DNA of 64,000 nucleotides from Neiella marina (GCF_002165625.1 NZ_NGNS01000011.1:62001-126000); one strand, 5' to 3'. Counted from the first letter of the stretch, positions 9,393-19,808 are shown. Notes: generated by a model from the letters alone, not told the origin. A program made the numbers and translations.

Positions 9393-11369
9393 CTAGTCAA
9401 ACAAGGGGCGATTTTTCTTCAAACGACGCCACACGAATCGCCCTGGGTTGACGGCATCCAGTAACGCTTGCGAAGTCGGATGAGCAGTATCGCAGATATA
9501 ACTGGTGATGATGTCAGCGGCCAGGGGACCGGAGCAAATACCGCGAGCGCCGAGGCCTGAGATCACATACAAACCAGCTTGATGCGGCAGCTCCGATAGT
9601 TGAGTCGTTTGCGGCAGCTTGGTAACAGAAGACCAATCTGGAATTGGCCCCACAACTGGGAAATGGTCACGTAGCACGGCTCGAAATCCAACTCGCCCGT
9701 CGGTTGCCGAGTTTTTCCAATCTTGGGGTAATGCTGATTCAGGAAGCGCCTGTTGCAACCGCTCAAGGTTGATCTGATGATCCTCGTCCAGTAACTCAGT
9801 ACTGTTGTTGTCGCGTGAAAAAGTCGCGCCCATACAATGGCCATCCCAAGCGTCGTGGTCCGATGGAGTAAGATAGCCGGTGTGGCAAATCACGGTCTTG
9901 AGCCGCGAGCTTTGTTCCGTGACTGGGACATGGCTAACCTGGCCGCGCACTGAGCTGATTGGTAAATGACGACTGACATCAAAGCCATTGGAATCAATCC
10001 CCGCAGCAATCACAACCTGCTTTGCCTTAATGCTTTGCTTGCCCTGCAGCTGCCAGTAGCCATTGTCACGACTGATGTCATCAACGCGCCAGTCGAAACG
10101 AACATCATGGCCATTGTCGATCAGCCAATCACCGATAAAGCGGCAGATGTCACCGGGGCAAAACCATCCTGCATTGGGGTAATAAGCTGCAGAGTGGGGG
10201 ATATCGATACCGGCCAGTTCGCTTGCTCTGTTCGCATCAACCAATTGTATTAATGTGCTCGGATAGTTGTGGCTGGCAATAGCGCTATGTTTGCGGCTCA
10301 GCTCTTCGTTGCTATTTAAGTGCAGCAAACCACACCACTGGTGTCGAATCCTATCGGTTTTGGCTGTGAGCTGTTGATAGTCATTGCAGGCGAGGTCAAA
10401 CGCCTGCCAGTAGAATTGTGAGAGTTCTCCGGGGTTCGGCGTTAGTAACGGATACAGTGCCCCTTGACGGTTACCGCTGGCTGCTAGCGCAAGCTGTTGG
10501 TCGGCACACAGCAAAACCACCTGTTTGCCAGCATTGGCAAGTTTCCAGGCGGTTAGACAGGCTGCCAAACCACCACCAATAATGGCTACTGTTTGGTCTG
10601 TTGTATCTGGCCTTGAAACGCGGTTTGGCTCTCTATTGGCAATGGTCATATCACGCTTATTGCCATAACCTGGCTGCTTTGCGACAGTAAAACCGGCTTG
10701 TGCTAATCCTCTTCGAACCAAACCTGCAGCGGTGAATGTCGCCACGCTTGCGCCAGCCCGTGATAGCCGAAACATTTGGTCAAACAAACTTTGTTGCCAC
10801 ATCTGAGGGTTTTTACTGGGTGCGAAGCCATCCAGAAACCATGCATCGACAATACCGCCGGTATTGTTGGGGAGCGTTGGCATCACCTCATTGATATCAC
10901 CTAGCCACAGATCCAACACAACCCGTCCCTCTGCGAAGGTCAAACGATGGCATCCGCGGCGAAACTCGGTTGGAAACTGGCGCTGCAGTTGCCTGGCATA
11001 TCGAGTGAGGTTAGGGAAGTGTGCGTGGGCAGCAGCGAGGTCAGTTGTGGTTAAAGGAAATTTCTCAAACGAAATAAAATGCAATTGTTGCGCGCCGTTT
11101 GCTGAGCCTTGACTAAGATAGTCATCGAATGCTTGCCAGCTGGCTAGGAAGTTGAGTCCCGTGCCGAATCCGGTTTCGGCAATAGTAAATGAGTTACAGC
11201 TGTGCGCTCGCCACCGGCTGGGTAGCTTATTTGCAGCTAAAAATACGTATTGGCTTTCGGCGAGGCCGTCATCATTGGAAAAATAAACGTCATCAAAATC
11301 CTCCGCAACAGGCGTACCGTGGGCGTTGAAATGCAGGTTGGCAGAGTGAATTTGCTGATCAGAACTCAT
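9393..11369 (-). CDS. mnmC: Bifunctional tRNA wobble-uridine modification enzyme MnmC
   Basis: A 658-residue two-domain enzyme that finishes the mnm5(s2)U modification at position 34 of certain tRNAs. The N-terminal half (about 1-245) is the SAM-dependent methyltransferase MnmC2, with the SAM loop ETGFGTGLNF and the family motif DAWFLDGFAPSKNP. The C-terminal half is the FAD-dependent oxidase MnmC1, which removes the carboxymethyl group; its dinucleotide fold is VAIIGGGLAACLTAWKL and a GLGARG segment lies near the end. Full length matches the family. It is transcribed divergently from fabB, the arrangement seen in many gammaproteobacteria. Confidence 0.96.
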   Translation of the reverse strand: MSSDQQIHSANLHFNAHGTPVAEDFDDVYFSNDDGLAESQYVFLAANKLPSRWRAHSCNSFTIAETGFGTGLNFLASWQAFDDYLSQGSANGAQQLHFISFEKFPLTTTDLAAAHAHFPNLTRYARQLQRQFPTEFRRGCHRLTFAEGRVVLDLWLGDINEVMPTLPNNTGGIVDAWFLDGFAPSKNPQMWQQSLFDQMFRLSRAGASVATFTAAGLVRRGLAQAGFTVAKQPGYGNKRDMTIANREPNRVSRPDTTDQTVAIIGGGLAACLTAWKLANAGKQVVLLCADQQLALAASGNRQGALYPLLTPNPGELSQFYWQAFDLACNDYQQLTAKTDRIRHQWCGLLHLNSNEELSRKHSAIASHNYPSTLIQLVDANRASELAGIDIPHSAAYYPNAGWFCPGDICRFIGDWLIDNGHDVRFDWRVDDISRDNGYWQLQGKQSIKAKQVVIAAGIDSNGFDVSRHLPISSVRGQVSHVPVTEQSSRLKTVICHTGYLTPSDHDAWDGHCMGATFSRDNNSTELLDEDHQINLERLQQALPESALPQDWKNSATDGRVGFRAVLRDHFPVVGPIPDWSSVTKLPQTTQLSELPHQAGLYVISGLGARGICSGPLAADIITSYICDTAHPTSQALLDAVNPGRFVWRRLKKNRPLFD

Positions 11370-11417
11370 ATTAGCGTGGCATGGAGATTAAAGTGGCGCT
11401 ACTATAACCGACAAATT

Positions 11418-11433
11418 AGCGTACACGTGTAAC
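11418..11433. promoter_or_regulatory. Candidate FabR-type operator upstream of fabB
   Basis: AGCGTACACGTGTAAC contains the perfect palindrome TACACGTGTA (11422-11431) and closely resembles, as I remember it, the enterobacterial FabR operator found before fabA and fabB. It lies about 100 bases before the fabB start, between mnmC and fabB. Binding by FabR, or by a FadR-like regulator, is inferred. Confidence 0.55.
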
Positions 11434-11530
11434 TTTATTGTAAGCAAAGCGGACCAGTATAGAGTCTAAATCCGATTACAATTCACGCGTTTTTGTACCA
11501 GCAGGTTTCTAAATTAAACAGGAATTATCA

Positions 11531-12742
11531 ATGAAAAGAGCCGTTATCACCGGTTTAGGCGTTGTTTCAAGTCTTGGTAACAATGCCGAGGAAGTCTTGG
11601 CTTCTTTGCGTGCAGGCAAGTCTGGGATTCGCGCATCCGAGCAGTTCAAGGAAAAGGGCATGCGCAGCCAAGTCTGGGGTGATGTGCAGTTAAACACAAA
11701 AGACCATGTTGATCGCCGTGCGCTGCGTTTCATGGGAGATGCCGCCGCTTATGCCTACATTGCTATGGGGCAGGCCATTGAAGATTCCGGTTTAACCGAA
11801 GAGCAGGTTTCTAATGTCCGTACCGGTCTGGTAGCAGGATCTGGTGGCGCCAGCTCTGAAAACCAAGTGCTGGCAGCAGACATTTTGCGCGAAAAAGGCG
11901 TCAAGCGTATTGGTCCTTACATGGTTCCGCGGACTATGGGTAGCACGACATCTGCCTGTTTGGCAACACCGTTCAAAATTAAAGGTGTCAACTATTCGAT
12001 GAGCTCTGCCTGTGCGACTTCCGCACACTGTATTGGTCATGCCTGGGAGTTGATTCAACTGGGCAAACAAGACGTTGTTTTCGCTGGTGGTGGTGAAGAG
12101 TGCCACTGGTCCTTGGCAATGCAGTTCGACGCAATGGGCGCACTGTCAACTAAGTACAATGAAACCCCAGAAAAAGCGTCTCGCACCTATGATGCTGATC
12201 GCGATGGCTTCGTTATATCGGGTGGTGGCGGCATGGTCGTGGTGGAAGAACTTGAGCATGCCCTTGCTCGTGGCGCCAAGATTTATGCTGAAATCGTTGG
12301 TTATGGAGCGACATCAGATGGCTATGACATGGTGGCTCCTTCCGGTGAAGGTGCTATTCGCTGCATGCAACAAGCGATGAGTACGACTGACGGTAAAATC
12401 GATTATCTCAACACTCACGGTACCTCGACGCCAGTTGGCGATGTCAAAGAACTCGAAGCAATCCAGCAAGTGTTCGGAGACAATTCACCAATGATTAGTG
12501 CCACCAAATCGCTATCAGGCCACGCTCTTGGAGCGGCTGGCGTGCACGAGGCGATCTATTCGTTATTGATGGTTGAAAATAGCTTTGTATCACCGTCGAT
12601 CAACGTCGAGAACTTAGACGAAGCGGCACAAGGTCTGAATATTGTTACTGAACCAACAGAAGCCGAACTGACACAAGTGATGTCAAACAGCTTTGGTTTC
12701 GGTGGCACTAACGCAACCTTGGTATTTAAAAAGTACAGTTAA
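11531..12742 (+). CDS. fabB: 3-oxoacyl-[ACP] synthase I (KAS I)
   Basis: A 403-residue condensing enzyme that extends acyl-ACP with malonyl-ACP and is needed for unsaturated fatty acid synthesis. It begins [14 protein letters not shown]. The active-site Cys is in [10 protein letters not shown] (about 157-166) and the two catalytic His are in [11 protein letters not shown] and [12 protein letters not shown]. Length and motifs are those of FabB. AGGAA lies about 8 bases before the ATG. A palindrome resembling a FabR operator lies upstream at 11418-11433, consistent with control by unsaturated fatty acid supply. A terminator follows at 12765. Confidence 0.97.
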   Translation: MKRAVITGLGVVSSLGNNAEEVLASLRAGKSGIRASEQFKEKGMRSQVWGDVQLNTKDHVDRRALRFMGDAAAYAYIAMGQAIEDSGLTEEQVSNVRTGLVAGSGGASSENQVLAADILREKGVKRIGPYMVPRTMGSTTSACLATPFKIKGVNYSMSSACATSAHCIGHAWELIQLGKQDVVFAGGGEECHWSLAMQFDAMGALSTKYNETPEKASRTYDADRDGFVISGGGGMVVVEELEHALARGAKIYAEIVGYGATSDGYDMVAPSGEGAIRCMQQAMSTTDGKIDYLNTHGTSTPVGDVKELEAIQQVFGDNSPMISATKSLSGHALGAAGVHEAIYSLLMVENSFVSPSINVENLDEAAQGLNIVTEPTEAELTQVMSNSFGFGGTNATLVFKKYS

Positions 12743-12764
12743 CCGCGTCACTGGCCAGATATTG

Positions 12765-12790
12765 AAAACCGGCCAATAGGCCGGTTTTTT
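12765..12790 (+). terminator. Intrinsic terminator after fabB
   Basis: AAAACCGGCC (12765-12774), loop AATA, GGCCGGTTTT (12779-12788) and further T. The flanking A and T tracts extend the stem, and it could also stop antisense transcription. Confidence 0.92.
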
Positions 12791-12881
12791 GCTTTTAGTG
12801 GCAGTCTGGCGTTGCTGGACAGGTACAGTAAAAAAGCATACATTCGCCCTGAATTTTGGACTTCTAGATGGATAGACCTTC

Positions 12882-14015
12882 ATGCGCATATTAGCCGATG
12901 AAAACATGCCATATGTCGAAGAGTTGTTTTCACCTTATGGTGACGTGATTCGAGCCCCTGGGCGCGATATTTGCCCCAGTATGTTGGTTGATGTTGATGT
13001 GCTGTTAGTCCGCTCAGTAACCAAAGTAAACGCCGATTTGTTGAGTCAGGCTAACAAGCTTCATTTCGTTGGTACCGCAACGATTGGCACTGATCATGTC
13101 GACCTGAAACTACTGCAACAAAGGGGCATCAGTTTCACCAATGCGCCGGGCTGTAATGCATATGCGGTATGCGATTATGTGTTGAGCAGCTTGCTATTGA
13201 TAGCGGAGCGACGGCAGTTGCAGTTGCATGGTCTGACGATGGGAGTTGTTGGGATTGGCAACATTGGTACTCGCCTGTTGCCGAGGTTACGTGCACTGGG
13301 CCTGCAGGTGTTGGTCAACGATCCGCCGCGGGCAGCCGCTGAGCCGGATTTTCATTCAACCCCGCTTGAGCAAGTGCTGCAGCAAGCGGATATCATCACT
13401 TTCCATGTGCCATTGCAGCGCGATGGAGAACATTCGACCTTCCACTTAATCGCTGCTGAGCAACTCGAAATGATGAAACCCGATGCGATACTCATTAATG
13501 CTTGTCGCGGCGAGGTCATCGACAATCAGGCACTATTGCGGCATTTGACCAGACATCCAAAACTATCGGTTGTGTTGGATGTCTGGGAGAACGAGCCGAA
13601 TCCGAACAATGAGTTGTTGCGAGCCGTTGATATCGCAACGCCGCACATTGCTGGTTATTCGCAAGAGGGGAAAGCGTTTGGCACCAGTATCGTCTACGAT
13701 CACTGGGCTAAGTTACATGGCTTCGCTCTGGCCAATGTTCAGGCTTTATTGCCCAAGCCTGATCTCGCAGCGATGACCTTATCCGCCGCTCCTAACCAAG
13801 CGGTGCTTAAGCAATTGGTGCAAGCGGTCTATGACGTGCGCAATGATGACGAGCGGATGCGCCACCATAGTCAGCAACCAGAATACTTTGATCGATTGCG
13901 CAAGACATATCCTTTGCGCCGCGAGATCCTAAGCACTCAAATTCAATTTTCAGATTTTGACAACCAAGTGGCGCGAGATGATATTGCTGCCCTCGGTTTT
14001 CAAATTCAGCACTAG
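12882..14015 (+). CDS. pdxB: Erythronate-4-phosphate dehydrogenase
   Basis: A 377-residue NAD-dependent dehydrogenase for the second step of pyridoxal 5'-phosphate synthesis, oxidising 4-phosphoerythronate. The start MRILADENMPY, the substrate segment FVGTATIGTDHVD, the nucleotide fold GVVGIGNIGTRLL, the catalytic Arg in INACRGEVID and the His in IATPHIAGYS are all typical. Length is normal. It lies 29 bases upstream of asd and is probably cotranscribed with it. That pairing, with fimV and truA next, is common in this bacterial group. Confidence 0.97.
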   Translation: MRILADENMPYVEELFSPYGDVIRAPGRDICPSMLVDVDVLLVRSVTKVNADLLSQANKLHFVGTATIGTDHVDLKLLQQRGISFTNAPGCNAYAVCDYVLSSLLLIAERRQLQLHGLTMGVVGIGNIGTRLLPRLRALGLQVLVNDPPRAAAEPDFHSTPLEQVLQQADIITFHVPLQRDGEHSTFHLIAAEQLEMMKPDAILINACRGEVIDNQALLRHLTRHPKLSVVLDVWENEPNPNNELLRAVDIATPHIAGYSQEGKAFGTSIVYDHWAKLHGFALANVQALLPKPDLAAMTLSAAPNQAVLKQLVQAVYDVRNDDERMRHHSQQPEYFDRLRKTYPLRREILSTQIQFSDFDNQVARDDIAALGFQIQH

Positions 14016-14044
14016 ATAACAACGACAAAGCGGAGAATCCAAGC

Positions 14045-15061
14045 ATGTCAGCCAAGTATAATGTTGCAGTTTTAGGCGCTACCGGGGTGGTCGGTCAAAC
14101 CATGCTCGATATTCTCGCCGAACGCCAGTTCCCGGTCGATCAAGTATTTGCTCTGGCTAGCGCCAGAAGTGCTGGCGGTACTGTGAAATTTGGTAATAAA
14201 CAACTTGAAGTACTTGATGCCGAAGAGTTCGAATGGGACCAGGTGCAACTAGGTTTCTTCAGTGCTGGCGGTTCTGTGTCAGCTAAGTATGCGCCAATTG
14301 CGGCAGAGGCCGGCTGTGTCGTCATCGACAATACCTCGGAGTTTCGTTACGAACCGGATATTCCGCTGGTGGTGCCAGAAGTAAATGCCCATGACTTAGC
14401 CAACTTCCGTAATCGCAACATCATTGCCAACCCAAATTGCTCGACGATTCAGATGGTTGTTGCGTTGAGCCCGATTCATCGCACGGTTGGTATTAGCCGG
14501 ATCAATGTTTCGACCTATCAGTCAGTATCAGGTACCGGCAAAGAGGCCATTGAAGAGTTGGCATCGCAGGTTGGTGAAATGATCAATGGCCGTCCTGCGA
14601 CTAGTAAAGTTTACCCAAAAACCATCGCGTTCAACGTGTTACCTCATATCGATGTGTTCCAAGACAATGGCTACACCAAAGAAGAAATGAAAATGGTTTG
14701 GGAGACTCAAAAGATCTTGGGTGACGAAACAGTGCTGGTTAACCCGACTGCGGTTCGTGTCCCTGTGATGTATGGCCATGCCGAAGCTGTCCACATTGAA
14801 ACCCGAGATCAAATCGATGCCGAAGGCGTAAAGTCGCTGCTGCGTGAAGCGCAAGGCGTGATTTTGTTTGAAGATGACACTGATTATCCGACCCAGTTAG
14901 AAGAGGGCAGCGGCAATGATGACGTTTATGTTGGCCGTGTCCGTAATGATATCAGTCATCCACACGGCATCAATCTATGGGTTGTCGCTGATAATGTCCG
15001 CAAAGGCGCAGCTCTAAATAGTGTCCAAATCGCTGAAGTCTTGATTCGCGACTACCTGTGA
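14045..15061 (+). CDS. asd: Aspartate-semialdehyde dehydrogenase
   Basis: A 338-residue enzyme that reduces aspartyl-4-phosphate to aspartate semialdehyde, the branch point to lysine/diaminopimelate, threonine and methionine. It has the N-terminal NADP loop VLGATGVVGQTML, the catalytic Cys in ANPNCSTIQM (about 132) and the segment SVSGTGKEAIEEL. The length of about 338 fits the shorter Asd type shared by Vibrio, Shewanella and Gram-positives rather than the 367-residue E. coli enzyme. A good terminator follows at 15099. Confidence 0.96.
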   Translation: MSAKYNVAVLGATGVVGQTMLDILAERQFPVDQVFALASARSAGGTVKFGNKQLEVLDAEEFEWDQVQLGFFSAGGSVSAKYAPIAAEAGCVVIDNTSEFRYEPDIPLVVPEVNAHDLANFRNRNIIANPNCSTIQMVVALSPIHRTVGISRINVSTYQSVSGTGKEAIEELASQVGEMINGRPATSKVYPKTIAFNVLPHIDVFQDNGYTKEEMKMVWETQKILGDETVLVNPTAVRVPVMYGHAEAVHIETRDQIDAEGVKSLLREAQGVILFEDDTDYPTQLEEGSGNDDVYVGRVRNDISHPHGINLWVVADNVRKGAALNSVQIAEVLIRDYL

Positions 15062-15098
15062 TTGAACATCGCTGATCTGATGTCAATATCTTGACGAC

Positions 15099-15127
15099 AA
15101 AAAGCCAGCCTTGGGCTGGCTTTTTTT
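15099..15127 (+). terminator. Intrinsic terminator after asd
   Basis: AGCCAGCC (15103-15110), loop TTG, GGCTGGCT, then T7. The A-run before the stem pairs with the T-run. Confidence 0.92.
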
Positions 15128-15281
15128 ATGGTCGGCGTTTTACCATTGATTGTCATGGATATTGCTGCAACTTGCGATATGGGTAGTGGCGTTGGAATGC
15201 GAATTGCTTATTATGTTGAGATATAGCCAACATCACGCAATTGTGCCCATATTCCGGCGCAGCAAAGTAAAGGAAAGGAAT

Positions 15282-17912
15282 ATGTCTCGAACCCCTAGCT
15301 TTGGGTTATCTGCGGTCCGCCGTATCTTGACTGCTACATTGCTGGCAAGCATTGCCAGTTTACCCATTGCCGCTGGTGCTTTTGAGCGCGGAAAGGTCGA
15401 AATCGTAGGGCCTGATGGCGAGCCTAAAGAGCAACAACAAGCCGCCCCAACACGATATGGACCTGTTGCCAATGCAGATACCTTGTGGCGGATAGCTAGC
15501 GTTACCCGTCCGGATGGCTCTATATCCGTTTATCAGATGATGTACGCGCTGTACCTGAAAAACCCCCATGCATTCGAGCAGAACAATATTCATTTGTTGA
15601 GCCGCGGTAGCTTCCTGCTGATCCCGACGCTTGCTGAAGCTCGCCAATACACCAACCGGCAAGCAGTTGCCCAATTACGTGATGATGAGCAACGTCTTGC
15701 CGCTAGCGAAGCTAAAAAATCCTCTACGAACCAGCAGCAGGCAGTCGCCCAAACGACTGTCGAGCCTGCGGCACAGCCGGAAACTCCTGCTCCTCAGCAA
15801 GCTGAATCGCAACCTGTGGTTGAAGCTCCGCCGGAGCCAGCACAAGAGGTGGTGGCGGAAAAAACAGTAGAGCAACCACCTAAAGCGGCGGTTTCTGATC
15901 GCGAACGCCGTTTGTATGACGCTCAAATGCGTCAACTAAAAGAAGATTTAGCAAACTCGATTGGTAGCATCGAAACTCTAATTGCTCAAAATGACCAACT
16001 CGCCAGCCGGGTAGAAGACTTGTCGTCAACCATCGTCAACCTCGAAGCGGAGTTGACTCAGGAGCGCGAAGCGGCGGAGCAAGCCAGAGAGCAATTGGCG
16101 AAGCAATCTGAGGTCACCAGTACCAAGGTTGATAACCTATTGGAGCAACCTATCGGTGCTTCCAGCATTTGGCTATGGTCGCTGTCGGCAGGCCTTGCAG
16201 TAGTGTTTGGTCTAATTGCTTGGTTGATTTTACGTCATCGTAAACATGCTGAAGGCGCTCAGGAGCAAACCGTTGCAGAGCCGATGCCGGAAACCTTGTT
16301 GGCACAGGATGCAGTGGCTGAACAAGCGGTTGACACAGCGGAGCAAGAGCAGAGTAGCGAAGAGGACGTGCTGCTAGATCTGGGACTTGATGATAATAAC
16401 GATGCGCCAGAAGAAGATGCTTTGGTTGACTTGGCATTGGATGATGCGCCAATCGAGGCCATTAGCTTAGATGACGATGACGAAGCAGCCATCGACCTCG
16501 ACGATGATAGCGCTGATCTGCTAGCTCTTGATGATGAACTCAAAGAGCCGGCTAATGCGGAAGCGCCAGCAACCGAATCTCAGCCCGAAATGGCCGATAT
16601 CCAAGAGCTTGACTTGGATTTGAGTGATGATGGCGGAGAACTAACTCAAGACGCGCTCGATGCACTGGCTGCGATGGACGAATTGGCCGCATCTGATGGC
16701 CCATCCTCTAGCGACGATGATGATTCGTTGGAAGAAGCATTTGATGCTATTGGTGCGGCCGATAGTCAGGATGAGCGAACCGAAGAAAGCTCTGATCCTG
16801 ATGACATCATGGATGAGTTTGCTGCCGCTGTAGCCGCCCAAACAGCTGCCGAGGAGGCTGGCGAGCCGGTCAATGATATCGCCGATATTGATGATTTGGT
16901 GGATGAGTTTGATGCTCAAGTTGCTCCTGCCGAACAACCGCAAGCCAATGATCCTGAATCAGAATTAGTTGGCGAGCCTGATGCGGAGCCAGTAACGACA
17001 GCAGATGTTGATGAGCTTTTGGCATCCGTTGAAGAGGCATCTGAAAGCAACGATATTCCCCAGCAAGTTCAAGATGAACTGGATGAGCCAGAAACCGAAG
17101 AACTGGTTGATATTGATAGTTTGCTCGCCGAGTCAGGTCCTGAACAGCCTCTCGCTGAAGAGAGTGGCGTTGAATCGGATATCGATATTGAAAGCTTGAT
17201 TGCTGAAACCCAAGAAGCGGTTGATCAATCTGCCGATACCCAACTGTCGGAGTCTGCGCCGGAACCTGCAGAGCTGGATGTCGAAGAGATCTTAGCTGCC
17301 GAGACCCCAGCGGCATCCCCTGACATTGAATCTGAACCAGAACCACAACAGGTGTTGGATAGTGATGGTGCCGATGAGCTACTGGCCGACTTTGAATCCG
17401 ACTTGTTGTCGGAACCGGATAGCCAGTCGCAAGACGACGAAGTGTCGTTTGATGAGCTGGAGCAAGAATTCGATTTATCCAATGTTGCCGATGAGCTGTT
17501 GAATGAAACATCGCCAGACCAAGAGGTTATTTCTGAAGCAGAAGAGCTCACTGAGTTAGGTGAAGATGACAGTGTTGATTTGGATACCGAGCTGGCAGCT
17601 ATTGAACAGCAAATGCCCGCCGAACCGGAATCGTCAAAAGATGGCGAAGACGAATATCTCGACATTGATCAGTTGTTGGCTGAAGCTGATGGCGCCGCGG
17701 GGCCTGATGATGACATTATGCTAGTGGGTGATCTTGAAGACGACATCGAGCTCGAAGAGGAAGATGGCATCGCCGCTAAGCTAGACCTCGCCAGAGCCTA
17801 TATTGAAATTGGTGACAAAGAGGTCGCTAAACAACTGCTGGAGGAAATAGCTAGTAGTGGCAATGACGGCCAAAAGGATGAGGCGACCGAATTGCTGCAA
17901 CGATTAAGTTAG
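15282..17912 (+). CDS. fimV: FimV/HubP-type polar landmark protein
   Basis: An 876-residue protein starting at ATG 15282, after AAAGGAAAGGAAT; the open frame from 15150 upstream has no signal sequence and is unlikely to be translated. Order: a signal peptide (about 1-33); a LysM-like periplasmic segment (about 55-105: YGPVANADTLWRIASVTRPD, then LLSRGSFLLIP); a Gln/Pro/Ala-rich region; a coiled coil (about 205-285); one membrane helix (about 290-315, WLWSLSAGLAVVFGLIAWLI); a very acidic cytoplasmic region of about 500 residues rich in Asp/Glu/Ala; and a C-terminal TPR-like FimV_C domain (IAAKLDLARAYIEIGDKEVA). Such proteins mark the cell pole and recruit chromosome, flagellar and type IV pilus factors. 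It lacks the extra N-terminal beta-domain of Pseudomonas FimV and looks more like Vibrio HubP. Confidence 0.88.
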   Translation: MSRTPSFGLSAVRRILTATLLASIASLPIAAGAFERGKVEIVGPDGEPKEQQQAAPTRYGPVANADTLWRIASVTRPDGSISVYQMMYALYLKNPHAFEQNNIHLLSRGSFLLIPTLAEARQYTNRQAVAQLRDDEQRLAASEAKKSSTNQQQAVAQTTVEPAAQPETPAPQQAESQPVVEAPPEPAQEVVAEKTVEQPPKAAVSDRERRLYDAQMRQLKEDLANSIGSIETLIAQNDQLASRVEDLSSTIVNLEAELTQEREAAEQAREQLAKQSEVTSTKVDNLLEQPIGASSIWLWSLSAGLAVVFGLIAWLILRHRKHAEGAQEQTVAEPMPETLLAQDAVAEQAVDTAEQEQSSEEDVLLDLGLDDNNDAPEEDALVDLALDDAPIEAISLDDDDEAAIDLDDDSADLLALDDELKEPANAEAPATESQPEMADIQELDLDLSDDGGELTQDALDALAAMDELAASDGPSSSDDDDSLEEAFDAIGAADSQDERTEESSDPDDIMDEFAAAVAAQTAAEEAGEPVNDIADIDDLVDEFDAQVAPAEQPQANDPESELVGEPDAEPVTTADVDELLASVEEASESNDIPQQVQDELDEPETEELVDIDSLLAESGPEQPLAEESGVESDIDIESLIAETQEAVDQSADTQLSESAPEPAELDVEEILAAETPAASPDIESEPEPQQVLDSDGADELLADFESDLLSEPDSQSQDDEVSFDELEQEFDLSNVADELLNETSPDQEVISEAEELTELGEDDSVDLDTELAAIEQQMPAEPESSKDGEDEYLDIDQLLAEADGAAGPDDDIMLVGDLEDDIELEEEDGIAAKLDLARAYIEIGDKEVAKQLLEEIASSGNDGQKDEATELLQRLS

Positions 17913-17935
17913 TTGTTTCAGCATACCAATCAAAG

Positions 17936-17966
17936 CAAAGCTCGCTATAATGGCGAGCTTTGTTGT
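17936..17966 (+). terminator. Probable terminator between fimV and truA
   Basis: CAAAGCTCGC (17936-17945) pairs with GCGAGCTTTG (17953-17962) around the loop TATAATG, followed by a T-rich run broken by one G. The loop spells TATAAT, but no matching -35 lies at the right distance. Confidence 0.6.
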
Positions 17967-17987
17967 TTTTCAAAAGAGTAAACCGTC

Positions 17988-18788
17988 ATGCGCATTGCAC
18001 TTGGTGTTGAGTACCAGGGCACTGGTTACTTTGGTTGGCAGCGCCAACGAGAGGTAGATAGTGTTCAGGCGCAACTGGAAAAAGCTTTATCTCAGATCGC
18101 CAGTGAGGACATTGAGGTGTTATGCGCTGGCCGGACCGATGCAGGTGTTCATGCCACCGGTCAGGTCGTCCATTTCGAATGCAGCAAACCCAGAGATATG
18201 GCCGCTTGGAGCTTGGGGGTTAACTCCCAGTTGCCGGATGATATCGCTGTGCGTTGGGCTCAGCCCGTTGCAGATGACTTTCATGCTCGCTTTACCGCAA
18301 CTGCAAGGCGCTACCGTTACATCATATTGAATCAGCGGTTACGTCCTGGGATTATGCGTTTTGGCGTCACCCACCATTATCACCCGCTGAATGCTCAGGC
18401 GATGCATGAAGCCGCTCAATGCTTGTTAGGTGAGCTTGATTTCAGTAGTTTCCGTGCCGTTCAATGCCAGTCTAACTCGCCCTTTCGCAATGTTCATCAC
18501 GTTGCGGTCAAACGTTTCGGCGACTATTTAGTTGTTGATATTCAAGCGAATGCTTTTGTTCATCATATGGTCCGCAATATTGTCGGATCGCTGATCAAAG
18601 TGGGTGAAGGGGAGCGCGACGGTGAGTGGTTGCAGCAAGTGTTAGAGGCAAAAGACCGGACGGTTGCAGCGGCGACTGCTAAGCCACATGGTTTGTATTT
18701 GGTGAATGTGATCTATCCTCAACAGTACTCGATACCAAAACCAACCATGGGGCCTTTGTTCTTGCCTGACGACTTTGACCTGAATTGA
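17988..18788 (+). CDS. truA: tRNA pseudouridine(38-40) synthase
   Basis: A 266-residue enzyme that isomerises uridines at positions 38-40 of the anticodon arm. The catalytic Asp is in [18 protein letters not shown] (about 53), and the conserved [13 protein letters not shown] and [13 protein letters not shown] segments are present. Length is normal. It follows fimV after a probable terminator and precedes accD by 135 bases. Confidence 0.97.
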   Translation: MRIALGVEYQGTGYFGWQRQREVDSVQAQLEKALSQIASEDIEVLCAGRTDAGVHATGQVVHFECSKPRDMAAWSLGVNSQLPDDIAVRWAQPVADDFHARFTATARRYRYIILNQRLRPGIMRFGVTHHYHPLNAQAMHEAAQCLLGELDFSSFRAVQCQSNSPFRNVHHVAVKRFGDYLVVDIQANAFVHHMVRNIVGSLIKVGEGERDGEWLQQVLEAKDRTVAAATAKPHGLYLVNVIYPQQYSIPKPTMGPLFLPDDFDLN

Positions 18789-18923
18789 ACGAACAATACC
18801 TTTGGTGGTCCAAATGACACATCGGGTAAGACCAGTAAACGATGAACAACGGCCTGAGTTGTGTTTTAATGTGCCGGTTTTATTAATGAATTTCCTCTGC
18901 GGACAGCGACCGAGAATAAAAAC

Positions 18924-19808
18924 ATGAGCTGGATTGAAAAGATTCTCCCAAAAAACAAAGTAGACGCTTCGCTGCGTCGCAACATTCCTGAAGGTGTATG
19001 GGGTAAATGCGGTGGCTGTGGCCAAGTCATTTACCGCGCCGAGCTAGAGCGCAATCTTGAGGTTTGTCCTAAGTGTGGCCATCACATGCGAATTGGGGCT
19101 CGGAAACGTCTCGAACGTTTGTTGGATGAGAGTGATCGCGTTGAGATCGGTGCAGAGTTAGAGCCAAAAGATGCACTAAAATTTAAAGATTCCAAGCGTT
19201 ACAAAGAGCGAATTGCTGCGGCCCAAAAGTCCACAGGCGAGAAAGATGCCTTGGTTGTAATGAGTGGCTCAATCAAGGACGTCAAAGTCGTTGCTGCGGC
19301 ATTTGAATTCTCCTTTATGGGCGGCTCCATGGCCTCTGTTGTTGGCGCTCGTTTTGTCCAAGCTGCTGAATACTGTTTGGAACATAACCTGCCATTGATT
19401 TGCTTCTCCGCCAGTGGTGGTGCGCGAATGCAAGAGGCGCTATTTAGTCTGATGCAAATGGCCAAGACCTCTGCCGCCTTGGCTCGAATGTCGGAGCAAG
19501 GCTTGCCATTTATCTCGATATTGACCGATCCGACGATGGGAGGCGTATCAGCGAGTCTGGCCATGTTGGGTGATATCAATGTCGCCGAGCCGAAGGCGCT
19601 CATTGGTTTTGCAGGTCCTCGAGTCATTGAACAAACGGTGCGAGAAAAACTGCCGGAAGGTTTCCAACGCAGTGAATTCTTGGTTGAACATGGCGCTGTC
19701 GATATGATCGTTGACCGTCGTGAGATGCGCGACACTTTGGCGCGCTTATTGGCCAAGTTGACTAATCAGCCGACTACAGAAAGCGAACTATTACCCCTGT
19801 CTGAGTAA
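18924..19808 (+). CDS. accD: Acetyl-CoA carboxylase, carboxyltransferase beta subunit
   Basis: A 294-residue subunit that, with AccA, transfers carboxyl from carboxybiotin to acetyl-CoA to form malonyl-CoA. An N-terminal four-Cys zinc ribbon (CGGC, then CPKC, about 29-51) precedes the crotonase-like carboxyltransferase core, with [13 protein letters not shown] and [11 protein letters not shown]. The stop codon overlaps the folC start by one base (TAATG), so the two are translationally coupled, an arrangement widely conserved in gammaproteobacteria. Confidence 0.97.
   Translation: MSWIEKILPKNKVDASLRRNIPEGVWGKCGGCGQVIYRAELERNLEVCPKCGHHMRIGARKRLERLLDESDRVEIGAELEPKDALKFKDSKRYKERIAAAQKSTGEKDALVVMSGSIKDVKVVAAAFEFSFMGGSMASVVGARFVQAAEYCLEHNLPLICFSASGGARMQEALFSLMQMAKTSAALARMSEQGLPFISILTDPTMGGVSASLAMLGDINVAEPKALIGFAGPRVIEQTVREKLPEGFQRSEFLVEHGAVDMIVDRREMRDTLARLLAKLTNQPTTESELLPLSE

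Noticed and set aside
15150-15281. 44-residue extension of FimV
   Set aside because: It has no ribosome site and would bury the signal peptide that starts at ATG 15282 after AAAGGAAAGGAAT.
16870-17665. Two long minus-strand open frames (213 and 146 codons) inside fimV
   Set aside because: They are antisense to the acidic Asp/Glu repeats; their His/Gln/Pro- or Ser-rich composition is what that codon bias predicts on the other strand. No ribosome sites or homology.
17946-17951. TATAAT as a truA promoter
   Set aside because: No -35 element at 15-19 bases; it is the loop of the fimV terminator hairpin.
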